Positions 43,716 to 55,274 of a stretch of 64,000 bases of DNA are shown here, piece by piece. The notes below the pieces were generated by a model, which searched no databases, was not told the origin of the DNA, and was given only the letters and a program-made list of their open reading frames with translations. This DNA is from Piezodorus guildinii (taxonomy: Eukaryota > Arthropoda > Insecta > Hemiptera > Pentatomidae): assembly GCA_023052935.1 (NCBI GenBank), contig CM041295.1, positions 169,500,366-169,564,365 of the forward strand, read 5' to 3'. A program made the translations under genes and the position numbers. Positions within the stretch are counted from its first letter, which is position 1; each line of letters begins with the position of its first letter.

Positions 43716-45716
43716 TTCACTTGCCTCTATATAACATAAAAATAAGAGGAAGAACAAATACACGTCAGAGGGTTTCCTTAGTCTAAATGATCGAGTGACG
43801 CAAAATGGTTAAACAAACGAAAATCACTAAAATCGACGAACAACTTTATAGTATGAATTTTGTTACTTTTTACCATTTCCTCTTAAACGGGTCAAACGAT
43901 TTTGCACACTAAACCAATATAAAACTTATGGACTTTAATATCATGTATATTTTTTGATTAAAATAGACGGAAATGGCTTAAATGCTAATATTTTAAATAA
44001 AAGGTGAATAAATTTATAGACCAACTAAACAAAAAAAAAAAAAAAAATGATATACAGAACATGTATCGTACGTTGCTAAATAGCTAATTATTTTAGGAAG
44101 AACGTTTTCTAAGCCTCAAAGTTGTAAGAAGCGCTTAGACGTAAATTATTGTTTGAGGCGATAATTTCTATTGGTATACTATTTAATCCGATATATTAAT
44201 GCCGAATTTTTATTTTATTTTTTTCCTTTAAAGTACCTTTCATTTGCTTTATTCCAAAACATTAACCAATATAACATTAATTTTACTGTGTTAGTATTAT
44301 TTTTTATTGTTTATGCTCCAGATTTGAAGTTGAAGCGGAGTTTTATATCTTTGTTTTAGGATGTCATTTTGTGATAATTATTAAGATTATTATTAATATA
44401 TAATTGTTTTTCATACACATAGATATTTGAATTCATATGAGATATAAGCAAGAAAAAGAATAAAATGAGAAAAATAATTTAAGGGAAAAAAATGTTAAAA
44501 GAAAAAAAGATAATATTAATCTTTTTTTTGTGTATTGCATGTTAAGATAATTTTTTTCAATGAAAACCACGCAGAAACTGATTTCTTTAAATAAATAACG
44601 TACACATTGTTTAAACAATTACAAAATTATTTCCTCCCTTTGAAAGGTTTCTGATATTGAGTAATAAAAAAAAAAAAAAAAAAAAATGATCAAAATCGGA
44701 ACTGTTTCTGAGGACTTTCGATGAAAAAGCTTCATTGGCGCGACTAAATTTATAACAGTGTGTAAAACTAGGTCCAACAATGCAAACGAGCATTATAAGT
44801 TGAAGAAAACAAATAAACACAGTAATCTCACTTCACTTTTTGATAAAAAATTAATGAGGCATTAACCGGAAAACCTATATCATGAACATTATTCGTTTAT
44901 TATAAATGATCTAATTTTTAAACTGCCCACAGTGTAGTAAATAATATTATTTAGTTTCTGCACACTATCAATTGTTAGTAGATTCCCAAAAATTAAATTA
45001 TTGCACTCATCAATATATTTCATTAATATGTATACTTATCAATACATATAGGGCTTCCTAAGGTCTATTTACATTGGGCATTCTATTAAAAATGAAATAA
45101 GTTTTCCGGCTTTTGTAAATTGTATAAAGACGTTAAATAGATAAAACTATCATAAAATTTAAAACAAGATGGTATTAATTTAAATATTTATAAAGAAATC
45201 AAATAATGTTTGTTATCCTGTCCTTTCCTCATACATATTTTTTTCTTTAAGCTCATTATATGCCTAATGTTAGTAAAGGGCCAATTTAAAGATTTTTATT
45301 GTGAAAATATAAATAAATACAAGCATTTAGATCAATTAAAATGTTTAATTTGTCCGTGTAGAGCCTGTGATTATTATTAAAAGCCACAAATATTTTACGT
45401 TAAGGTAATTTAAAATAATTGGCCAAAGACACCTCGCTGACCCCGTGGGCATGGTTTCGTAATCACGACCAACACTTAGGAACCACTGCTATAGAACATG
45501 TATAATATAGACTATACCCTTAGAAAGCTAATTATTTCACAAATAATAGAGCTTTATAAGACAGGAGATTCATGAAAAGTGGATAAACATCAATTATTGT
45601 TGAAGATAATAATTTATATTTTTATATTATTTGATTTAAAATAAATGTTTCCACCGAAACAACAAATTCCTTTTTCTAAATTGATTTTAAGGTAAGTGAA
45701 AGTAGTGTGGTGCACC
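43716..45716 (+). repeat. Family E repeat, long or composite copy
   Basis: It starts GCTTTCACTTGCCTCTATAT and ends GGTAAGTGAAAGTAGTGTGG at about 45691-45710, with diverged inner blocks near 43870-43940 (GGGTCAAACGATTTTGC) and 45490-45660 (ATGTATAATATAG, AGAAAGCTAATTATTTC, TTTAAAATAAATGTTTCC). At 2 kb it is about three times the 21981 copy, so it probably contains other insertions, including repeat F copy 2. Non-coding. A GC-richer patch at about 45425-45495 is unclassified. Confidence 0.5.
44795..44912 (+). repeat. Direct repeat F, copy 2
   Basis: Matches 43540-43656 (see there). The two copies are 1.25 kb apart and flanked by different sequence. Confidence 0.6.
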
Positions 45717-45739
45717 ACATTTTTTTTGTTTTACACCTG

Positions 45740-47416
45740 ACGTGTGTCTGTCTCTGTGGCTATACAGGCATTACCCTGACGTGTGTCTGTCTTAGTGGCT
45801 ATACAGGCATTACCCTGATGTGTGTCTGTCTCTGTGGCTATACAGGCATTACCCTGACGTGTGTCTGTCTTAGTGGCTATACAGGCATTACCCCGACGTG
45901 TGTCTGTCTCTGTGGCTATACAGGCATTACCCTGACGTGTGTCTGTCTCTGTGGCTATACAGGCATTACCCTGACGTGTGTCTGTCTCTGTGGCTATACA
46001 GGCATTACCCTGACGTGTGTCTGTCTTAGTGGCTATACAGGCATTACCCTGACGTGTGTCTGTCTCTGTGGCTATACAGGCATTACCCTGACGTGTGTCT
46101 GTCTTAGTGGCTATACAGGCATTACCCTGACGTGTGTCTGTCTCTGTGGCTATACAGGCATTACCCTGACGTGTGTCTGTCTCTGTGGCTATACAGGCAT
46201 TACCCTGACGTGTGTCTGTCTCTGTGGCTATACAGGCATTACCCCGACGTGTGTCTGTCTCTGTGGCTATACAGGCATTACCCTGACGTGTGTCTGTCTC
46301 TGTGGCTATACAGGCATTACCCCGACGTGTGTCTGTCTCTGTGGCTATACAGGCATTACCCTGACGTGTGTCTGTCTTAGTGGCTATACAGGCATTACCC
46401 TGATGTGTGTCTGTCTCTGTGGCTATACAGGCATTACCCTGACGTGTGTCTGTCTTAGTGGCTATACAGGCATTACCCTGATGTGTGTCTGTCTCTGTGG
46501 CTATACAGGCATTACCCTGACGTGTGTCTGTCTCTGTGGCTATACAGGCATTACCCCGACGTGTGTCTGTCTCTGTGGCTATACAGGCATTACCCTGACG
46601 TGTGTCTGTCTTAGTGGCTATACAGGCATTACCCTGATGTGTGTCTGTCTCTGTGGCTATACAGGCATTACCCTGACGTGTGTCTGTCTTAGTGGCTATA
46701 CAGGCATTACCCTGATGTGTGTCTGTCTCTGTGGCTATACAGGCATTACCCTGACGTGTGTCTGTCTTAGTGGCTATACAGGCATTACCCCGACGTGTGT
46801 CTGTCTCTGTGGCTATACAGGCATTACCCTGACGTGTGTCTGTCTCTGTGGCTATACAGGCATTACCCCGACGTGTGTCTGTCTCTGTGGCTATACAGGC
46901 ATTACCCCGACGTGTGTCTGTCTCTGTGGCTATACAGGCATTACCCTGACGTGTGTCTGTCTTAGTGGCTATACAGGCATTACCCTGACGTGTGTCTGTC
47001 TCTGTGGCTATACAGGCATTACCCTGACGTGTGTCTGTCTTAGTGGCTATACAGGCATTACCCTGATGTGTGTCTGTCTCTGTGGCTATACAGGCATTAC
47101 CCTGACGTGTGTCTGTCTTAGTGGCTATACAGGCATTACCCCGACGTGTGTCTGTCTCTGTGGCTATACAGGCATTACCCTGACGTGTGTCTGTCTCTGT
47201 GGCTATACAGGCATTACCCCGACGTGTGTCTGTCTCTGTGGCTATACAGGCATTACCCTGACGTGTGTCTGTCTCTGTGGCTATACAGGCATTACCCTGA
47301 CGTGTGTCTGTCTTAGTGGCTATACAGGCATTACCCTGATGTGTGTCTGTCTCTGTGGCTATACAGGCATTACCCTGACGTGTGTCTGTCTTAGTGGCTA
47401 TACAGGCATTACCCCG
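45740..47416. repeat. Minisatellite, 43 copies of a 39 bp unit
   Basis: The unit begins ACGTGTGTCTGTCTCTGTGG and ends CTATACAGGCATTACCCTG. The 43 units are all exactly 39 bp and vary at only a few positions: TCTCTG or TCTTAG; CCCTGACG, CCCCGACG or CCCTGATG. Because 39 is a multiple of three and the unit has no stop in the relevant frames, long open frames run through on both strands (a 13-residue repeat TCVCLCGYTGITL on plus, GNACIATETDTRQ on minus). Neither long frame opens with ATG at its left edge (GTG on plus, TTG on minus). I treat it as a tandem repeat, not a gene. It sits immediately after a family E end. Confidence 0.97.
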
Positions 47417-47669
47417 ATTAAGTCTCATCAAGACCATGAGAAGTATATTAATCAATCTTTTAAAATAGTCGGACAGAGCTTAATTGCCTATTTCAAACTG
47501 CCTTTCTCTAAAGTACTTTTCATTTTGTTAATTCAGAAAAATTAAACATTACATGTTGTTAGCATTAATGAAAAATAAGTAAATATGAAAAGTGAAAAAA
47601 AAAAGATTAATCAACTACAGGAGTAAAAAGCAAAAATATTTTTTTGTATTTTATTTTTTTTACTGAATA
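47417..47669. other. No recognised feature
   Basis: AT-rich DNA between the minisatellite and a family E piece. Confidence 0.4.
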
Positions 47670-47960
47670 TAATTAGATGTATAATATACTGTTGAAAAGC
47701 TAAAGATATTAGGGGGGGGGGGATGTTATATTATTCACAAAGTTGTAAAACGGAGAGTGATAAAAAGCAAAAAAAAAAAAAATAAATAAATAATAGATGA
47801 TCCTTGTAGATAAAAGTTTCTATTGTTATATTATTTAATAAATGTTTCAATAAAAACTAAATTTAACTATTTTTTCAACTCAATAGTTCATTTAAAAGTT
47901 TTAAATTCATTCTGACAACATAATTAAGTGAAAGTGCGCGCAACACACAGCGCACCAGAT
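47670..47960 (+). repeat. Family E repeat, 3' half
   Basis: ATGTATAATATACTGTTGAA (about 47677), AGCTAAAGATATTAG, CGGAGAGTGATAAAAAGC and the end TAAGTGAAAGTGCGCGCAAC with CGCACCAGATTTTTT. The 5' half is missing and the minisatellite lies there. A run of ten G occurs near 47693. Confidence 0.6.
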
Positions 47961-49225
47961 TTTTTAAAAATTATGTTAGTAATAAAATCTATTAATATAA
48001 TTTATTAATAAATTAAATTAAATTTATTTATGTGTTGTACTTACAATTGTTGCGGCCCAGAGCAAGTTGTATTGTATGCTGCTTAACAGATAGTCAGCGC
48101 GATCTGTGGCAAAAATTGCAACTTTATTTTATTGAATTAAAATCAAGTTTATTAAATATGTTTGTATTATATTGGTACCTATTTTATATATGAACAGCAA
48201 TAATTGTATATAACTGTAGTTAAATAAGTTTTGATAAACAAAAACAACTACCATAATTCAGACAACCGACATAAAAAAAAATATGTCGGCTTATAATGAA
48301 ATAGTAAAACGAAAAAATAAATAAAAAAACTCATAAAAGAAAAAAAAAATACATTTATCAGTATGAGAAGGGAAGTTTAGAAGGAAGAGTGAAATATTGC
48401 AAACATTGTATCCTCTAGATCTTTGAAATTATTTATTTTTATAAACTTTTATTGTAAAATTTTTAAATTAAAACAGGTTCATTCTAAATAGGAGTATTTA
48501 AATATAAAGAAATGACCTATCATTTATTTCTATGAAAGTTTCTGAGTTAACAATAGCCATCCTCAGGCATTCACTACATATAAAATATTTATAAGTAATT
48601 GTTATTTCAGATAAATAAAAATTAAATAAACAAGATTATACTTGTTCGATCAATATCCTCTTAAGTGAATACAATTTAAAATTAAAATATAAAAAAAAAA
48701 AAAAAAAAGAAAAAAAAAGGCTTCAATTCTTTAGAGCAATATAACTTTAACCTGTCCCATCTGACCTTTCTAATTGTTTTTAAATACCATGACATTAAGT
48801 GCAATACACTGCCTAACACATTGAAACTAAATAGTTCCAAAAAACGTTTTTATGCTAAATATAATATTTTAAAAATCATTTTTTAAATAATTGTTATTTA
48901 AAACATGAATTTTGTATCCAATAACTTTGAATTATACTAGGTACAATAATACTCAAAAGCTTAATCAAATTTATTTATTTCCTTTCGTTGTAGTCAGCCA
49001 TTACGTTTGTAGCCAGAATAAATAAATTATTTAAATCCGACTTGTGATGCGCTCGATGAAAACAGTCATACGTTACATCGTCTCTCAGATTTTTGCTTTT
49101 TTCAGTAGGAATTCGCTTGAATTCAGTCTGGAGAACATCAATAGACCTCAGAAATACTATAGCAGTGAATATTGGAGAAATTTCGGTAAGCAAAATTATA
49201 ATTTACTTTGTACAATCACGAAAAA
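47961..49225. other. AT-rich DNA without recognised features
   Basis: Over 1.2 kb with A/T homopolymers and no coding or RNA signal. The short open frames at 48975-49314 have no recognisable motifs. Confidence 0.5.
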
Positions 49226-49381
49226 GTGAAAGGAGGGTCACTGATCAGCTGATTGCCGCTAGCTCGGCAAGCTCGGGCTTGCTTTTCTTTAGCTTATCTT
49301 TCTTTTATCTTTAATTCTTATCTCATTATTTATTTATTATTACTATTATTTTCTTAATCAATGAGATATTTTCATCAAGTC

Positions 49382-50678
49382 ATGTCCTCAAAGTCTGCAA
49401 GTAAAAGATCTAGATCTGCAGGTTCAAACTCGTCTCCCACAAAAAAGAGACCCCGCCGTGAACAAAATAAAAAAAAATATTCCACCAGCGACCGCGTCAG
49501 CTACCTCATTAGGATCTGAACCACAGCCCAGCACATCACCACAAGGAATAACTGATGAATCCCCGTTTTTTACACCGAACCCATTTCAGATCCTCCAAAA
49601 TGAAAAAGGAACCATGGAATCTTCTCCTATACCCAGGGAACCACTACCTCCACCAATATTTGTTAAAAATATTAAAAATTTTAAACTGATGTGTGCGCAT
49701 TTAAACAAAGTAACTGATCCTAATAGTTATTATTGTATAAGTAGAACCAATGATACTAAAATATCTCCGACTACTGCTGAAACCTACAAAAAGATTGTAA
49801 AATATCTGACTGAGACCAAAGCTGACTTTCATACTTATCAGCAGCGCCAGGAGGGAGCATTAAGGGTCGTAACCAGAAACCTACATTCCTCAACACCCGT
49901 TGAAGCTATCAAAGAAGAACTGACAGAATTAGGATTCCAAGTGAGGCAAGTCACCAACGTTCTAAAAGATAAAAGTCCACTGCCTCTATTCTTCGTGGAC
50001 TTGGAACCATCAGCAGGAGTCGAAAACATTTATGACCTCTGTAGACTGTATTATACCCGTGTAAAAGTTGAAAAACCTTACACAAAAAAAGAAATAGTTC
50101 AGTGTCATAACTGTTGGGCATATCGTCATACCAAAAGTTATTGCCATCACATACCACGCTGTGTGAAATGCGGTGAACAGCATAAATCAGAAGAATGCAC
50201 AAGATCAAGATCAACACCCGCTGTATGTGCTCTGTGCCTCAAGGACCACCCGGCTAACTACAAGGGATGTGAAATCTACAAGAAACTCAGCACCAGATAC
50301 CAAAAACCTCAGGATCCGAATGAAACAGCTATACCAATCAGAAGCAGAAGAGAACCATCTAAACTTGTAAATACTAACGTGTCATTTGCCCACTTGCTTG
50401 GAGGTGGAAACCAGAGTCATGAAGTCGAGGCACTACCGGAACAACGTTTTCCTCAACATTCTCAATCTATCGTACAACAATCTATCCCTCAAAGTTTACC
50501 TAATCTTCAAAAAACTCCTCAACATCAAATTTCTCATATCCCTCCACCATCAAACGTCACAGATCTTACCAGTCTAATGACATCGTTCATCTTCGAAATC
50601 AAATCTCTTGTTATGCCGCTTATATCACTCCTTACAAATTTAGTATCAAATCTAATCCCTGCCTTGAAAAATCCTTAA
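49382..50678 (+). pseudogene. Jockey ORF1 (gag-like CCHC protein), one N-terminal frameshift
   Basis: The natural start is probably ATG 49382, giving a Ser/Lys/Arg-rich head (SSPTKKRPRRE). A length change in the A-run at about 49466-49477 shifts the frame, and from there about 400 codons are open to TAA at 50676-50678. Recognisable are the pre-knuckle domain (GALRVVTRNLHSSTPVEAIK, LPLFFVDLEPSAG) and three zinc knuckles: CHNCWAYRHTKSYC, CVKCGEQHKSEEC and CALCLKDHPANYKGC (about 50102-50280). A Gln/Pro/Ser-rich tail and a hydrophobic end (MPLISLLTNL) follow. The stop is directly followed by the ORF2 ATG at 50679 (TAAATG). Apart from the A-run change it looks intact. Confidence 0.85.
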
Positions 50679-50740
50679 ATGACTTCACCTAACTGCTTAT
50701 CCATTCTCCTTTGGAATGCGAATGGTGTTGAAAACGTGTT
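50679..50740 (+). pseudogene. Jockey ORF2 start, truncated
   Basis: Only the first strand of the endonuclease is present (SILLWNANGV, like LLWNANG in J2). The frame then runs into lysine-rich unrelated sequence and stops. Confidence 0.75.
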
Positions 50741-51048
50741 AAACGCAAGTAAGAAAAGCAATAAAAAGCTGAAACTACAGAAGCCATAAGCTGTCAAAGA
50801 CTGTAAATCACAGAATTCAGCTGAATAGAGGAGAGAAGTAAGTAATTTTTTTCTTCTTCATTTTTCGTTATAACCGAACAATTTCAATTCTGAGGCCCAC
50901 AAAAGTAGTTCGTTATAATTCCTCTGGTAAGCAATGTTAATAACAGCAAAATTTACAAGATGAACAAATTCGATAATCAACTAAATTACAAAAAAATAAT
51001 AATAATATGTTTAATATATATTTTTTTAAAGATAAGAACAGTAATACG
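50741..51048. other. No recognised feature
   Basis: AT-rich DNA with a possible family E lead-in; nothing coding. Confidence 0.4.
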
Positions 51049-51230
51049 GATGTATAATATGACGTTGGAAAGCTAAAGATTTAATAAAAAATATTATATT
51101 ATACAAAAAGTTGTACAATGTAATTGAGAGTGATGAAAATCGGATAAAACTGAATGATAGTTTTAGATAATTATAGAATAGATTATTTAATAAAACACAT
51201 GTTTCTATATAAAATCAATTAATTTAATTA
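51049..51230 (+). repeat. Family E repeat fragment
   Basis: GATGTATAATATGACGTTGG, AAAGCTAAAGATTTAATAAA, GAGAGTGATGAAAATCGG and TTTAATAAAACACATGTTTC in the order seen at 22397-22560. Confidence 0.65.
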
Positions 51231-51429
51231 TTTTAACTTATTTCATCGCTGACCGTATTCGAAAATTGATTTAATATGTGCAATATTTATATATATACAC
51301 ATATACAATAGATACAAAATTATAAAATAATTTACAAGAAAGAATTAACAAAATATAGTCAAGAAGTCACTCATATCTATAAAAAAGCCTCAAACAGACA
51401 GTACACTGAGTGAAGAATTTAGCCAGTGA

Positions 51430-51640
51430 TAGAACTCAATGTTTACAAGAGGTCTCGGGGCCACTGCCTTTAACCTTTTAGGGGGATGGTAAGGGTGTGT
51501 GGAGCTGGAGGATTAAGGGATTGAGCTAGAGGATTGGGGTCGTGAATAAGGTTCAGATGAAATTTAGAGAATTTTTATGGAATAAAGGGTAGAATAAATG
51601 GAATATTTATGCCGTGGTACAAGCTATGGTTGGTGGTATA
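51430..51640 (-). mobile_element. Jockey J1 3' fragment
   Basis: On the minus strand AAAGGCAGTGGCCCCGAGAC and TGTAAACATTGAGTTCTATC align with 322-375 at the start of the window (end of ORF2 and beginning of the 3' UTR). A few dozen codons of the diverged C-terminus precede it. Confidence 0.6.
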
Positions 51641-51644
51641 ATAC

Positions 51645-52015
51645 TTAACTTTTTAGGGCTTTATTTTTTATATATGAGTCGCAGCGACACTATCAAATCA
51701 AATATGCTGACAGAGTAAAAGCTGGAGAATTCGGCGCTGTGTAACCTCCTGAATTCCCCTGTACCCACATCTCTAAAATAAGCTACTACGCAAGATATTA
51801 GGCCTGAAGCTGATATTTTGTTCTTGAAAACCTTAAGGCGTTTTCCATCCTTGAAAGTAAGCGACCACGTTTCATATCCGTATAGAACTGTTAGGATTAT
51901 AATAGTTTTATAAATTCTAACATTTAAATTTCTAAACAAAAGCCGCTAGCTGAATAATTTTGCAACTGAATAATAACACGCATTTCCCGCCTTTTACCGC
52001 GACTTTATTTTCTCC
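51645..52015 (-). pseudogene. RTE-clade LINE, reverse transcriptase C-terminal fragment
   Basis: The minus-strand frame reads LNVRIYKTIIILTVLYGYET and W, then GTGEFRRLHSAEF. It is homologous to the plus-strand RTE fragment at 20235-20815 (KVRIYKTIILPTVLYGCETW) but retains a different part of the connection region. Upstream on the minus strand, a diverged stretch to about 52015 matches KVGNACYYSVAKLLSTRLLS. No catalytic domain remains. Confidence 0.75.
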
Positions 52016-53299
52016 ATTTTTTTCTTCTTTTTATCTTATTATCAAAAAAACCTTTCTAATTATCATTTTCCACTGCCTTAGTATGAATATTACATTACAT
52101 CTATAAGTAACTTCTTTAAATAAATAAATAACCATTATGTCTATAAAAACAGATTAAAAAAGAAAAGTACCATGCTTATATAATATCTATTGAGAACGTA
52201 CAAAAATAAAATAACTAAAAACCTAAATTTTGTTTTGTTTTGTTTTTCTATTTACTCATTTTCGTTAAAAATTGGATTTAGTTAATATTTTCAGGAAAAT
52301 GGAAAGGAATAAATTAAATTTACGTTCAGAAAATATAAAAAACTTGATAGCTGAATGATAGTAGAACAGTTACAAAAACCATTACCAGTGATGAAAAAAA
52401 AAATTCCTTAATATACAACAGAGATTTAGTCCAATCTTGATGAACACATCTAACTGTACATACAAATTGAAAATAACTTCAGGGAAAAAAAAAAAAAAAA
52501 TTACCAGAGACGGGGTATTATAAGGCATGCATTAAAAATAAAATAAAACCTATTGTAATAGTAAAATTGCTTATAACCGGTTTTATAACGCCCTCCATAT
52601 AGTTCGACGCATTTCTTAGTCAATAATGATAAATAAAAAAATCAATCTGTAGAACCAAACGAATAATCAATCATAAATATTTTCTATCAAAATAATTACG
52701 AAAAAAAATCATTAACGGGCTTTTAATGGTTTAAATGGTAAAGGAAAAATTGTTTATGCAAAACACAGAAGTACGTTTAAGACCAAATTGTATAACTGTA
52801 ATATGTATTTAAATTGATACCCTTATCGTCTTCAGATGATAAAAAATAAAATAAAATAAAAAGATAAAAGATATAACTAATTCAAATGCGAATTTTCAAA
52901 TTATAGCAGTGTTTCTACATTTCAGAAACAAAACAAATATGTCCCCAAACCACATTTACAACATTTAGAATCAAGCTCACGGTCAACCTTTGAGCATTGC
53001 AATCAGTATTTCAAATTTGTGCGGACGTTTGGACCTAATAAGGCATTAATCATGTCTAAGTAAATCATATGAGCGATTTATTTACACATTTTATTATCTC
53101 ACAAGTTTATAATATCTCAATTGTGTTAAAATTAGAATAGGAAATTTGTACCGTATACAGTGGGAAAACTATTAAAAAATGTAGTTAAATACTAAAAAGT
53201 AAACAAACACACCCAACGATGTAATAATTTAAGGATTTTTTAAAATTAACAAAACATTTTTTTATGCTCAATCCTCATGGTTTATTAATAAGTAGCCCA
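52016..53299. other. AT-rich DNA without recognised features
   Basis: No ORF with motifs, tandem array or RNA gene seen over 1.3 kb. Confidence 0.5.
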
Positions 53300-53585
53300 T
53301 TTATGAGTTTGAAGGGGTGAGTGGGTAAAATAACGGCCTTCAATGCCCGAAATCGCTGGAATTTATACCCTGCAGATGACCCTAGGATTATTTAAAGGGA
53401 GTAAAAAATCCTTGGTTATCCCGTCCTTCGAAGGGAACGTAAAATGGTGGTTCAGAGCTTGAGTCAGGTATTCGTTCAAGATCCCTATCCTAATTAAACC
53501 TGGATAGGCAAAATTTAGGATTCTCGGTGTAGCATCGTCCGATTACTCACAAAAGCAAGTATTGACGTTAAATGCACAAACAACA
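53300..53585 (+). mobile_element. tRNA-derived SINE, diverged full-length copy
   Basis: The head GGTGAGTGGGTAAAATAACG aligns with the A-box region of the minus-strand copy at 21690-21963, and CTGGAATTTATACCC aligns with its B box (eroded). The body shares AGGGAGTAAAAAATCCTTGG, GATCCCTATCCTAATTAAAC and GCATCGTCCGATTA, ending GACGTTAAATGCACAAACAA. Confidence 0.75.
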
Positions 53586-54304
53586 AGGACGCTTCAAATT
53601 TTCTTATGTGATTTCTAATATCTCAATATTATATAATATTCAAATACTCAATAATACTATTAATACTATTAAAATTAAGTGTTCTTTAAAAAAAGGTTAA
53701 AAGTAATTTATTATACAGTAAGAAAACTATGAATTAGCCAACAAAAATAAATAAAAATAATAATAGGCAGGTCATCACAATTGATTGTAAGGATTTTTTT
53801 TTCTAAAATGAAGCCATGGTTCATTAAGCATAACACAGGCGAGTTTGAGTTGTGTTGTAATGTTTTTGGAAATATATAGTAATTCTAAGCAAGGGTCAAT
53901 ACAATAATTGTCGGGCTTCATATAGTTCATGTATAAACAACAAATATATAAAACACAATAATAAAAATAAAAACTCCAAATTTCCTGTTTTATAAGCGGT
54001 AGAACTTCTGACGGCCTACCAGTTGACTAAATTAAAAGGCCGGTAACCGCGGAAAAAATTGATTTCTTTAAAATTGACTCAAACAAATCTAGAAGAACTT
54101 AACTTACTACAAAAAAAGTCATTTGAATGACTGTCAACTCCAATTCAATCACATTCTCCACCTCAATCCAGGCTCTGCAATCGTGGCTCTGTTTTTTCTA
54201 AATATACATAATTTATTTTAATAAAATTGTCTATATTTCAAATATTCAATATATTCAAATACCAAATAATGTATAACGAAATTAAAAAAAGAAAAGAAAA
54301 AGTA
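53586..54304. other. AT-rich DNA without recognised features
   Basis: Nothing supportable seen. Confidence 0.4.
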
Positions 54305-54895
54305 ACTGTTCATTATGACCTTAATATTCCATTTATTTTAGACCTGGTACCAATCCAAATATTCCAAATTTCATCAAAACTTTACTCATCATCCTATCCC
54401 TTTAGCATAATCCCTATCCAGCTCCAACCATCCCTACAATCCTCCTTGAAGATTGAAACGGCAGTGGCCACGAGACGTTTTGTAAACGTTTATATTGGAG
54501 TTCTGACATTGGTCAGATACTCCACTCATATACTGTATGTTTGTGGCTATTGCGCCCTAGCTTATCCTCCACTGGCTCACACTAGTGACGCGGCTGAAAG
54601 AGAAGAGCTGGGATCTCTTGGATTCCGCCTTTCCCTCTACAAGTGGAGGGAAAAGTCCAGTCTGGGGTCCCTTCAGCAGAGTGTTATGAATGTGTGTATG
54701 ATATTAATGTATTAATAATTTTTTATTTACCTTAATTATTATGTTGTTGTTGTGGTTTTTTTTTTTTTATCTATATTATATTTTATGTGATTTGACTTTA
54801 TCATTATTTTCTGTATATATTGTATGAATGTGGTTTCATATGATTATTACTACTGTTCATTTATAAACAAATTGTAATATATCTCAATAAATATT
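54305..54895 (+). mobile_element. Jockey J1 3' end fragment
   Basis: It starts inside the last part of ORF2 (CATTATGACCTTAATATTCC, aligning with 180-200 of the first fragment), has AAACGGCAGTGGCCACGAGA, and shares the J1 3' UTR through ACAAATTGTAATATATCTC to a terminal CAATAAATATTTTTTT near 54880-54900. The 162-codon frame here crosses coding remnant and UTR and is not a gene. Confidence 0.78.
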
Positions 54896-55274
54896 TTTTT
54901 AAAATCTTTATTAATTTAAAACGGAAAATGTACGATGAGAATCGGACTATAAATACTTTTTTGTTTCTTCCAATGTCTTGTATCTGCTACCACGATATGA
55001 CTAGATATTTATGAAACACCCAGTATATTTCTAAAGACGTTACAAGACAAATGAAGCTCGCGTGTGTTTCTACTTAATGAACCATGGATTTATTTAGTAA
55101 ACAATTTTTTTTTTCTTATAATAAATTGGTTAGGACCAAAAAATCAATTTTTTACATTTCTACCGAGAAAAATATCTTAAAAAGAGAAATAGAGAGGCGA
55201 AATAAAACCCACGCTTACTTGATAACATATGATTTATTATCACTTATATATTAAAAAGGTTTCATAAATTCAGG
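54896..55274. other. No recognised feature
   Basis: AT-rich DNA between a Jockey fragment and the gypsy remnant. Confidence 0.4.

Larger units (their letters stand above)
49226..50740 (+). mobile_element. Jockey LINE 5' portion (subfamily J3), 3'-truncated
   Basis: The copy holds a short 5' leader, a long ORF1 and only the first 18-20 codons of ORF2. It then breaks off near 50735 into unrelated sequence. LINEs usually lose their 5' end, so a copy with only the 5' part implies a later deletion, or interruption by rearrangement. ORF1 is only moderately similar to that of J2, so this is a distinct subfamily. Confidence 0.82.

Noticed and set aside
45707..47545. Frame of 612 codons on plus and 574 on minus over the 39 bp repeat as real genes
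   Set aside because: Both are forced by a stop-free 39 bp unit in perfect tandem; neither opens with ATG at its edge and no non-repetitive domain is attached. Kept as a minisatellite, with coding left as a question.
47690..47705. G-quadruplex at the run of ten G
   Set aside because: A single G-run without partner runs nearby.
54227..54715. 162-codon ORF as a gene
   Set aside because: It crosses a Jockey ORF2 remnant in a wrong frame and the 3' UTR.
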